Source of the DNA: Bacteroidetes bacterium SW_11_45_7
GTDB lineage: Bacteria; Bacteroidota; Bacteroidia; Chitinophagales; SW-11-45-7
Length of the DNA stretch: 8,319 bases
Reading direction: 5' to 3'
NCBI GenBank assembly: GCA_003022985.1
Contig: PXTV01000203.1
Coordinates: 1 to 8,319, forward strand
The notes under the pieces are model-generated. The model did not search any database, was not told where the DNA came from, and saw only the letters and a list, made by a program, of their open reading frames with translations. The position numbers were made by a program, and so were the translations under genes. Position 1 is the first letter of the stretch. Each line of letters starts with the position of its first letter. Positions 1 through 5,100 of this stretch are shown here, in pieces.

Positions 1-1
1 C

Positions 2-409
2 ATCAAGGTTATGAATGAAGCTTTGAGTGATGCAGGCTTAACAACATCCCACATAGACTACATCAACACCCATGGTACGTCAACGCAATTGGGTGATGTT
101 GTGGAAGTCAATGCTATTGAAAAGGTTTTTGGTGACCACACTTACGAGTTGAATATCAGTTCCACCAAATCGATGACAGGTCACCTTCTCGGGGCTGCCG
201 GAGCTATTGAAGCAATTGCCAATGTGATGGCTGTTTCCCGTGATACAGTCCCGCCCACCATCAACAATCAAGTAAAAGATGAGAAGCTGGACGATCGCCT
301 CAACCTCACTTTAAATGAACCTGTGACAACAACAGTTAATGCTGCTCTTAGCAACACGTTTGGTTTTGGCGGCCACAATGCGGCTGTGATCTTCAAAAAA
401 CCTGAGTGA
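2..409 (+). CDS. fabF: 3-oxoacyl-[acyl-carrier-protein] synthase II (KAS II), 3' part only
   Basis: This is the C-terminal 135 residues of a beta-ketoacyl-ACP synthase; the N-terminal two thirds, including the active-site cysteine, lie before the window. The enzyme condenses malonyl-ACP with acyl-ACP in cytosolic type II fatty-acid elongation. Visible family marks are INTHGTST with the first catalytic histidine (codon at 71-73), SSTKSMTGH with the conserved lysine (167-169) and second catalytic histidine (182-184), LLGAAGAIEA, VPPTIN, and the C-terminal glycine loop NTFGFGGHNA followed by VIFKK. The fragment ends where family members normally end, so the 3' end is intact. The TGA stop is 4 bp before rnc on the same strand, and the fabF-rnc order is common in Bacteroidota, so the two are probably co-transcribed. 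FabF is preferred over FabB because of the GHLLGAAGA and FGFGGHN context, but the fragment alone cannot exclude another KAS paralogue. Confidence 0.93.
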   Translation: MKVMNEALSDAGLTTSHIDYINTHGTSTQLGDVVEVNAIEKVFGDHTYELNISSTKSMTGHLLGAAGAIEAIANVMAVSRDTVPPTINNQVKDEKLDDRLNLTLNEPVTTTVNAALSNTFGFGGHNAAVIFKKPE

Positions 410-413
410 TTTT

Positions 414-1142
414 TTGGTTCACCCCTTTCAACTTTACAACCTCTTTTTCTCCTCCTGTAAACAATTTAACCGCTTTATCCATCAACGCACAGGCCGGCTC
501 CCAAAGAACGCCTATCTCTTCCAGCTCGCCTTTCAACACAAATCCCTCTACCCTGGTATAACCCAAAATAACGAACGATTAGAGCTGCTCGGTGACGCCA
601 TTCTCTCTGCTGCTGTGACGGATTACCTCTATCGTTCTTACCCGGAGCAGACAGAGGGTTTTTTAACGGAAATCAAATCGCGGCTGGTCAGTAGAAGTCA
701 GTTGAATCAAATTGCTCAGACGCTCGGCCTTAACCAATATGTGCAAGCTGATATCAGCGAGGAAGACCTGCAGCGTAATGCTATATTGGGCAATACGCTT
801 GAAGCCCTGACCGGTGCTGTTTATCTGGATGGTGGCTATACGGCTGCACGGAAGTTTATCGAAAAGAAAATCATCAAGGATGTCATCAATCTTGAAGATG
901 TTATTCAGAGCGATGACAACTATAAAAGCAAGTTGGTGGAATGGGCACAGCATGTTGGCAAAGAAGTGAGGTTCCGGCAGCTTAAGGCGGAAACCATTAA
1001 CGGCCATCAATATTTTACATGTGGTGCATATATGGATGACCAATTAGTGGGCCAGGGAAGTGGTTACAGCAAAAAAGAAGCCGAACAGTTAGCGGCCAAA
1101 GAAGCACTTGCAACCTGGTCAAATGAACATCACAGCAACTGA
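414..1142 (+). CDS. rnc: Ribonuclease III (double-stranded RNA endonuclease)
   Basis: A 242-residue RNase III, slightly longer than the E. coli enzyme. It cleaves double-stranded RNA in rRNA precursors and structured mRNAs as a cytoplasmic homodimer. The nuclease domain (about residues 18-160) has the signature NERLELLGDAIL at 53-64, giving acidic residues E54, E57 and D61. It also has E81 (the E. coli E65 position) and GNTLEALTGAVYLD with E130 (E117 position). The residue at the E. coli D114 position is N127. A double-stranded-RNA-binding domain spans about 169-234, from NYKSKLVEW to GQGSGYSKKEAEQLAAKEAL. The start is TTG: the frame opens only after a TGA at 387-389, and no ATG or GTG lies before the conserved region, so TTG at 414 is the best start. 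No Shine-Dalgarno is visible; translation may be coupled to fabF. The stop is one base from the stop of the opposing gene. Confidence 0.95.
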   Translation: MVHPFQLYNLFFSSCKQFNRFIHQRTGRLPKNAYLFQLAFQHKSLYPGITQNNERLELLGDAILSAAVTDYLYRSYPEQTEGFLTEIKSRLVSRSQLNQIAQTLGLNQYVQADISEEDLQRNAILGNTLEALTGAVYLDGGYTAARKFIEKKIIKDVINLEDVIQSDDNYKSKLVEWAQHVGKEVRFRQLKAETINGHQYFTCGAYMDDQLVGQGSGYSKKEAEQLAAKEALATWSNEHHSN

Positions 1143-1143
1143 C

Positions 1144-2274
1144 CTAAGAGCCGGTATTACCATTTTTCTGCGGCTGCCACCCCTGAATGGAAAAAGTTGA
1201 GAAGATCGCTTCAAGCTGGCGCATCAGCTTCTTCTTGTCTTTGCCGGGGGCATAGACAAATCCATCCATCAAAATCATCTGCTTATGCTTCCGGTCGAGT
1301 AAGTAGTAATTGAGGAATGGCCCACCCATAAAATCGTTTTCCATCCGCCATAAACCACGGTTTTCGTAGACCTCATAACCATTCAATTTCGTCTTTTTAC
1401 TGATAGGGCCAAGAATGGTGTCCGTTGACATATACGACCCCTTCACTGTCGATTCGACATATTTTTTTCCTAAGCTGTTGCGCCACAAGATGCCCTTATT
1501 GGCAAATTGTGCATTGTCATAGGGCTTTTTACTCAGCATAAGATTGATGGTGATCTCATCAGTATCATATCTTAACCACATGAAGTTCTTTTTATCCATG
1601 GCTTTTTTGTAGTTTGAGGGAATGCGCAGATTGATAGCGAACTTTTCCCGGACCCGCTCGGTGAGCTGATTATTCGTTCCTTCAATATAAACAAGGGATT
1701 TGTATTTATCGAGCTCGGAGTTTTGAAACAATTCAATAAAGCGCTGATGGTTTCTGTGGATCACTTTTCCAAGAGTTGATCTGTCCGGGGCAAACAGATA
1801 GCAATGGAGCTGGGGCTTCGCCCACCGATTCCTTTTGATAAAGGAATAAAATCCTTGATTGCTCTTAGCTCTTTTAAGCTGCTTGTCACCCAGCATTTCG
1901 CGTATGTGATTGGCTGTAGGATGATTCCTGTCAAGAACACCTACGAAAAGCACATTCCTGAACTTTCTAAACAGATCCTTGAACTTATCATAGCTGGTTT
2001 GCTTGACACCAAAAATCGGTTCGGGCTGGGGCAAGACCATAAAACTTGCCCTGAAGTATTTGCGAATGGAATCCCCGAGCGGCCCTTCCCAAGTGCTATC
2101 GTTCATCACCACCAGAACCTCGTCATGCGAACCGGAGGAACTTGGCATGACTCCGGCCTGTCGCTGTTGCTCTTCTGTACAAGAAGTCAGAACAATAAAG
2201 AATCCAAAGCAAAAGAGGGGGAGGAAAAAAAACGCCTTAGCTTTCTTCTCTACAATTGGCATAAGATCATACAT
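1144..2274 (-). CDS. DUF4837-family lipoprotein, function unknown
   Basis: A 376-residue protein that I recognise as a DUF4837 protein, a Bacteroidota family without an assigned function. The N-terminus is a lipoprotein signal: basic residues (K10, K11, K13), a hydrophobic stretch of about 15-28, and the lipobox L29-T30-S31-C32. It should therefore be lipidated at C32 and held at the cell envelope; T-E-E after the cysteine gives no firm sorting prediction. The mature part begins with a family-typical segment at 53-71 containing WEGPLGDSIR, and runs to the C-terminus without another membrane segment. An alternative ATG at codon 5 (2260-2262) would give a more typical signal-peptide length; I cannot decide between the two. 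The gene stands alone: it converges with rnc at its 3' end with a 1-bp gap, and has 476 gene-free bases upstream. The family assignment rests on recalled motif resemblance. Confidence 0.85.
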   Translation of the reverse strand: MYDLMPIVEKKAKAFFFLPLFCFGFFIVLTSCTEEQQRQAGVMPSSSGSHDEVLVVMNDSTWEGPLGDSIRKYFRASFMVLPQPEPIFGVKQTSYDKFKDLFRKFRNVLFVGVLDRNHPTANHIREMLGDKQLKRAKSNQGFYSFIKRNRWAKPQLHCYLFAPDRSTLGKVIHRNHQRFIELFQNSELDKYKSLVYIEGTNNQLTERVREKFAINLRIPSNYKKAMDKKNFMWLRYDTDEITINLMLSKKPYDNAQFANKGILWRNSLGKKYVESTVKGSYMSTDTILGPISKKTKLNGYEVYENRGLWRMENDFMGGPFLNYYLLDRKHKQMILMDGFVYAPGKDKKKLMRQLEAIFSTFSIQGWQPQKNGNTGS

Positions 2275-2293
2275 TTATCGGTTACTTTTTAGC

Positions 2294-2301
2294 GAAAGAT
2301 A
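2294..2301 (-). promoter_or_regulatory. Possible -7 box for the DUF4837 gene
   Basis: On the minus strand this reads TATCTTTC, one base off the Bacteroidota -7 consensus TAnnTTTG. Transcription would start near 2287, giving a leader of about 13 nt to the first ATG or 25 nt to the ATG at 2262. No convincing -33 TTG is visible, so this is only a candidate. Confidence 0.3.
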
Positions 2302-2370
2302 ACGGATTCATGAGGGAAAAGGAAAATTCAGTTATAGAATAAGGGGTTTAGAGGTTCCTGATAACAATGT

Positions 2371-2397
2371 GGCTAAAGCCAATATTCTATAGGCTTT
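2371..2397. repeat. GGCTAAAGCC palindrome with a second overlapping stem
   Basis: GGCTAAAGCC at 2371-2380 is an inverted repeat with 4-bp arms, 5 bp if the flanking T and A are counted. Its right half AAAGCC (2375-2380) also pairs with GGCTTT at 2392-2397 across an 11-nt loop, so two alternative hairpins are possible. Near copies of the core occur at 2504-2513 (GGCTGAAGCC) and, inverted, at 2541-2550 (GGCTTTAGGC). This suggests one small repeat family. Confidence 0.5.
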
Positions 2398-2410
2398 TGA
2401 ACCCTTGGCT

Positions 2411-2431
2411 GGCAACTTTCCGAAAGTTACC
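2411..2431. repeat. AACTTTC/GAAAGTT palindrome, copy 1
   Basis: The arms AACTTTC (2414-2420) and GAAAGTT (2422-2428) are perfect 7-bp inverted repeats around one base. After one mismatch per side, GG (2411-2412) and CC (2430-2431) extend the symmetry, giving a 21-bp near-palindrome. A sibling lies 55 bp downstream at 2469-2483. A run of eight adenines follows at 2433-2440. With so short a loop, a symmetric protein site or cruciform is as likely as an RNA hairpin. Confidence 0.5.
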
Positions 2432-2468
2432 GAAAAAAAAGGCGGTACATGAAATCCCTCAAACGGAA

Positions 2469-2483
2469 AACTTTTGGAAAGTT
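2469..2483. repeat. AACTTT/AAAGTT palindrome, copy 2
   Basis: The arms AACTTT (2469-2474) and AAAGTT (2478-2483) flank the three bases TGG. This 15-mer differs from the core at 2414-2428 in only two central positions, so it is a second copy of the same motif. The pair could be a dimeric operator or part of a dispersed intergenic repeat. Confidence 0.5.
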
Positions 2484-2494
2484 ATTCAATATTC

Positions 2495-2523
2495 ATTGCC
2501 GTTGGCTGAAGCCAGCGGGTAAT
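2495..2523. repeat. REP-like hairpin, CCGTTGGCT / AGCCAGCGG
   Basis: CCGTTGGCT (2499-2507) and AGCCAGCGG (2510-2518) form a 9-bp stem with one T-G wobble and a 2-base centre. Outside a small asymmetric bulge, ATT (2495-2497) and AAT (2521-2523) pair as well. The GC-rich stem with an ATT/AAT foot resembles short dispersed palindromes I recall from Bacteroidota intergenic regions. Copy number cannot be judged from one window. Confidence 0.55.
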
Positions 2524-2708
2524 AATCAATTCATCATAGCGGCTTTAGGCGCATTTTTGTACCCACAACCATTGGAACCCGTGGCCGTGTTATTCTATTC
2601 AATTAAATGAAGTCTTAATGCATGCGTTAATTCGTTAATCAAGACAATAATCGCTACAAATAGCCAGTTCCCCCGCTAACGTTCAAGAAGCGGATTGTTA
2701 ATATTCCT

Positions 2709-2716
2709 TACCTTCG
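2709..2716 (+). promoter_or_regulatory. Candidate -7 box for gldC
   Basis: TACCTTCG matches the Bacteroidota -7 consensus TAnnTTTG at all but one fixed base. Transcription would begin around 2722-2724, leaving a leader of about 27 nt before the gldC ATG. TTG at 2695-2697 is closer than the usual -33 spacing, so the upstream element is weak. The wider string CCTTACCTTCG closely resembles the candidate hemL and oxidase promoters. Confidence 0.4.
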
Positions 2717-2750
2717 TACACCACATATTTGTTCACAGAACCCCCGATCA

Positions 2751-3167
2751 ATGGCAGACGAAAAAAAAGGCCGTCATTCACAGATCGTGTTTGACATCGA
2801 CTTTAACGAGAACGATATCCCCACAAATATCCGCTGGCAATCAAAAGATGGCGACAATGAGGAAACGCGCGACTGCAAGACGATGATGGTAGCTATGTGG
2901 GATCCGAACGAGCGCAATACCCTGCGCATGGACTTATGGACGGACGAGATGCAGATCGATGAAATGCATATTCACTTCCTGCAAACCCTCATGACAACCG
3001 CTGAAAGCTACCAAAAGGCAACGGGCAACCCCTTTGTGGTGGACGAAATGAAAAAGTTTTGCGAACAGATTGCCGAGAAAACAAAAGAGTGGGAGCAGCA
3101 ACAAACCGACCAACAAGATCAGCAAGGTGGGCAGCAGCAAGAAGGCGGCCAAGAAAACGTTCATTAA
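2751..3167 (+). CDS. gldC: Gliding motility protein GldC family
   Basis: A 138-residue soluble protein with no signal peptide or membrane segment. The body (about 8-112) matches the GldC family as I know it: an N-terminal beta strand IVFDIDFNENDIPTNIRW, then VAMWDP, the conserved core LRMDLWTDEMQIDEM, and a helical C-terminal part ending in KKFCEQIAEKTKEW. In Flavobacterium johnsoniae, GldC supports gliding, but its molecular role is unknown and homologues also occur in non-gliding Bacteroidota. Its usual partner gldB is not adjacent here. The C-terminus (116-138) is a glutamine- and glycine-rich tail with 11 Gln between 116 and 134, which looks like a low-complexity extension beyond the family core. 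The ATG has no Shine-Dalgarno, as is normal in this phylum. The gene converges with hemH, 120 bp away. Confidence 0.88.
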   Translation: MADEKKGRHSQIVFDIDFNENDIPTNIRWQSKDGDNEETRDCKTMMVAMWDPNERNTLRMDLWTDEMQIDEMHIHFLQTLMTTAESYQKATGNPFVVDEMKKFCEQIAEKTKEWEQQQTDQQDQQGGQQQEGGQENVH

Positions 3168-3190
3168 CTGACATTTCTTATACCGAAGAG

Positions 3191-3288
3191 ATTAAAGTTG
3201 AATGTTTAAGGTTCAATGAACTTCATTTTGTCATGTTTTATGAATGATAGGGCATCAACACTTTGAACTTTGAACCTTGAACTTCATT
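3191..3288. repeat. Inverted heptamer-repeat element between gldC and hemH
   Basis: The left arm 3191-3218 consists of four consecutive 7-mers in minus orientation; read on the minus strand the units are CATTGAA, CCTTAAA, CATTCAA and CTTTAAT. A 42-nt spacer (3219-3260) follows. The right arm 3261-3281 is three plus-oriented units (CTTTGAA twice, then CCTTGAA), with a degraded fourth at 3282-3288 that touches the hemH stop codon. The arms can pair: AAGGTTCAA at 3208-3216 is the exact complement of 3270-3278, extendable to 13 bp with one mismatch. GAACTTCATTT also occurs twice (3218-3228 and 3279-3289). The position between two converging genes fits a bidirectional terminator or 3'-end stem, but there is no classic GC stem plus U-run. 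The same architecture recurs at 6133-6240. Confidence 0.7.
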
Positions 3289-4316
3289 TACATTTCTTTC
3301 CCTTCTATCAATTTTTTAGCCCCCATAACCCAGAGATCGTGATCATTGAGACTGTCGACAAGCTGCACTTTTTCACCGCCCATCTCGCGGAAATCTTCAT
3401 CGTACTCGATGCCGATTTCGTAGATCGTTTCGAGGCAGTCGGAGACAAAGGCCGGGCAAAACACCAGCAAGCGCTTGTAGCCCTTCTCCGCTAAGTCCTT
3501 AACCACCTCTACGGTGTAGGGCTTCACCCAGGGATCATTGCCCAGCCGGGATTGAAAACAGACCGTGTAACGCTCTTCAGGGATATCGAGCTCATGGGCA
3601 ATGGCCTCGGTTGTAGCAAAGCAATTGGCCCGGTAACAATAGGCATTTTCAGCACCCCTGTTTTTACAGCACTCATCGCTGAGTTGGCAAACATTGTAGT
3701 AATCGCCCTTTTTGATCTGGCGTTCGGGTAAGCCGTGATAGCTAAACAGGATGTGATCGAAGGAAGATGGATCGTATTGTTGGCCCAGCTCTGCAAAGGC
3801 CTTGATCATATCGGGCTGTGCCTCGTACTTGCTGATAAACGATATATCGGGAATGATTTCCCACCGCGAGATGATCTCCATCACTTTTTCCTGCACAGAA
3901 CCGATTGTAGCTGAAGCGTATTGGGGGAACATCGGCAAGACAATGATCTTCTCCACGGCCGCTTTGCGCAGCTGCTCAAGCCCTTCATGAATGGAGGGCT
4001 GCTGGTAGCGCATACTCAAAGCGACCTCGTAGCTTTCACCGAGTTGGTCTTGCAGCTTATGGGCAAAGCGCTGGCTGTAAACCAACAATGGTGATCCTTC
4101 ATCGAGCCAGATTTCCTTATAGGTTTGGGCTGAGCTCTTGGAGCGGAAAGGAGCGATAATACAGCGTACCAGGAAATTCCTGAGAACAGGATTGACATCG
4201 ATCACCCGTTTATCGAGCAGGAATTCCTTCAGGTACTTGTAAACGTCCCGGCGCTTAGAGGTCTTTGGTGTGCCCAGATTGACGAGCAGTACGCCTGTTT
4301 TCGATGCCTGCCTCAA
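3288..4316 (-). CDS. hemH: Ferrochelatase
   Basis: A 342-residue ferrochelatase, the enzyme that inserts Fe2+ into protoporphyrin IX in the last step of protoheme synthesis. Family landmarks in order are GVLLVNLGTP (8-17), LPMFPQYASATIGS (127-140), LFSYHGLPER with the metal-site histidine H194, FQSRLGNDPWVKPYT (254-268), and FCPAFVSDCLET with the catalytic glutamate E296. Between 210 and 232 lie five cysteines (C210, C216, C217, C227, C232), a cysteine-rich insert that I associate with Bacteroidota ferrochelatases and that may hold an Fe-S cluster. The start codon is TTG: the frame is open back to a TAG, but no ATG or GTG precedes the conserved GVLLVNLGTP. The gene follows the response regulator by 11 bp, so it is almost certainly co-transcribed with it. 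An inverted heptamer repeat touches its stop codon. Confidence 0.96.
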   Translation of the reverse strand: MRQASKTGVLLVNLGTPKTSKRRDVYKYLKEFLLDKRVIDVNPVLRNFLVRCIIAPFRSKSSAQTYKEIWLDEGSPLLVYSQRFAHKLQDQLGESYEVALSMRYQQPSIHEGLEQLRKAAVEKIIVLPMFPQYASATIGSVQEKVMEIISRWEIIPDISFISKYEAQPDMIKAFAELGQQYDPSSFDHILFSYHGLPERQIKKGDYYNVCQLSDECCKNRGAENAYCYRANCFATTEAIAHELDIPEERYTVCFQSRLGNDPWVKPYTVEVVKDLAEKGYKRLLVFCPAFVSDCLETIYEIGIEYDEDFREMGGEKVQLVDSLNDHDLWVMGAKKLIEGKEM

Positions 4317-4327
4317 GTGCTTTGTCT

Positions 4328-5020
4328 TTAATCGGTGAACTGATAACCTACTCCTCTAACAGAGTGAAAGTGGCTCGGGTTTTTGGGATCGGTCTCAAAA
4401 TACTTGCGGAATTTGAGAATGAAGTTGTCGATGGTCCTTGTGGAGGGAAACACATCGTACCCCCACACGTTTTGAAGAATTTGCTGGCGCGAAACAACTT
4501 CGCCCTTTTTGTCGATGAGCAGTTTGAGCAGTTTCGCTTCGCGATTCGTCATGCGGAATGAGCCATTGTTCCCCTCCGCTTTGTAAGAATCGAAATTAAT
4601 GCGGTTATTATCAAATTCGTAAATATGTTGTTCGGTTGTTCCTTCTTGTTTCTTTTGGCGCTTCAAAAGGGCACTCACCCGTAACATCAGCTCCTCAAGG
4701 TTAAAGGGTTTTGTCAAGTAATCGTCTGCACCCAATTTAAAGCCGCTTACTTTGTCCTGGCTCGCATCTTTGGCTGTTAGAAAAAGAACCGGTACTTCTT
4801 CATTCTCCAACCTGATTTTCTCGCAAACAGCAAAACCGTCCATCTCGGGCAACATCACATCAAGGATGATCAAGTCGAAGCGCTGCTGTTGAAAGGTGTC
4901 AACCGCTTTTGCCCCATCGCCAACAGCCACAACCTCATATCCATCCATTTCAAGATTCATGCTGATGTTTTCCCGGAGTGATTGCTCGTCCTCCACCAGC
5001 AAAATGCGGTCGTTGGCCAT
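4328..5020 (-). CDS. OmpR/PhoB-family DNA-binding response regulator
   Basis: A 230-residue transcription factor, counted from the ATG at 5018-5020. The receiver domain (about 4-118) has the acidic pair E10 and D11, phosphoacceptor D54 in LIILDVMLPEMDG, T82 in FLTAKD and K104 in YLTKPF. A winged-helix DNA-binding domain (about 130-229) shows NREAKLLKLL, VVSRQQILQNVWGYD, the recognition region around TRTIDNFILKFRKYFE, and the wing motif SVRGVGYQF. It should be phosphorylated by the kinase encoded just upstream. A longer form from an ATG at 5056 is possible, but it would add 12 non-family residues, and a TACATTTG promoter box lies inside that extension. The stop codon is 11 bp before hemH. What it regulates cannot be read from the sequence; its own operon including hemH is a reasonable guess. 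Confidence 0.93.
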   Translation of the reverse strand: MANDRILLVEDEQSLRENISMNLEMDGYEVVAVGDGAKAVDTFQQQRFDLIILDVMLPEMDGFAVCEKIRLENEEVPVLFLTAKDASQDKVSGFKLGADDYLTKPFNLEELMLRVSALLKRQKKQEGTTEQHIYEFDNNRINFDSYKAEGNNGSFRMTNREAKLLKLLIDKKGEVVSRQQILQNVWGYDVFPSTRTIDNFILKFRKYFETDPKNPSHFHSVRGVGYQFTD

Positions 5021-5044
5021 TGGAAAAAACGATTTCTTTAGCGG

Positions 5045-5052
5045 CAAATGTA
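5045..5052 (-). promoter_or_regulatory. Candidate internal promoter (-7 box) for the response regulator and hemH
   Basis: The minus strand reads TACATTTG, an exact match to the TAnnTTTG consensus, in the 80-bp gap between kinase and regulator genes. Transcription would start near 5038, about 18 nt before the ATG at 5020. No clear -33 TTG is found at the right distance. If used, it would let the regulator and hemH be expressed independently of the kinase. Confidence 0.4.
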
Positions 5053-5100
5053 GCAAATGACGAGCATTGGACAGGATGCACTCAAAAGGAAGGAATTCTT

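Larger units (their letters stand above)
2275..2750. other. 476-bp intergenic region with promoters and REP-like palindromes
   Basis: No credible coding frame, tRNA or rRNA piece is seen here. The outer parts should hold the divergent promoters of the DUF4837 gene (left) and gldC (right). The middle (about 2370-2550) is dense in short inverted repeats, each entered separately. A tandem 8-mer of the form CGTTAATY lies at 2625-2640, next to a GCATGC palindrome. A small inverted repeat (CCGCT at 2673-2677, AGCGG at 2689-2693) sits just upstream of the presumed gldC promoter. The palindromes belong to no gene and look like a cluster of small dispersed repeats. Confidence 0.6.

Noticed and set aside
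663..1043. Minus-strand open frame of 126 codons inside rnc
   Set aside because: Antisense to the RNase III catalytic and RNA-binding domains; no domain, lipobox or start context of its own.
1804..2292. Long plus-strand open frame of 162 codons inside the DUF4837 gene
   Set aside because: It lies antisense to a gene with a clear lipoprotein signal and family motifs; its translation resembles no family.
2751..3167. gldC as part of a gliding locus
   Set aside because: No gldB or other gld gene is adjacent within the window, so it is treated as a stand-alone gene and motility cannot be concluded.
3191..3288. CRISPR-like repeat array
   Set aside because: Seven-bp units in direct contact, no unique spacers between units, no cas genes; it is a short tandem/inverted repeat.
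5021..5056. N-terminal extension of the response regulator by 12 residues
   Set aside because: Receiver domains normally begin a few residues before RILLVEDE, and a TACATTTG promoter box lies within the extension.
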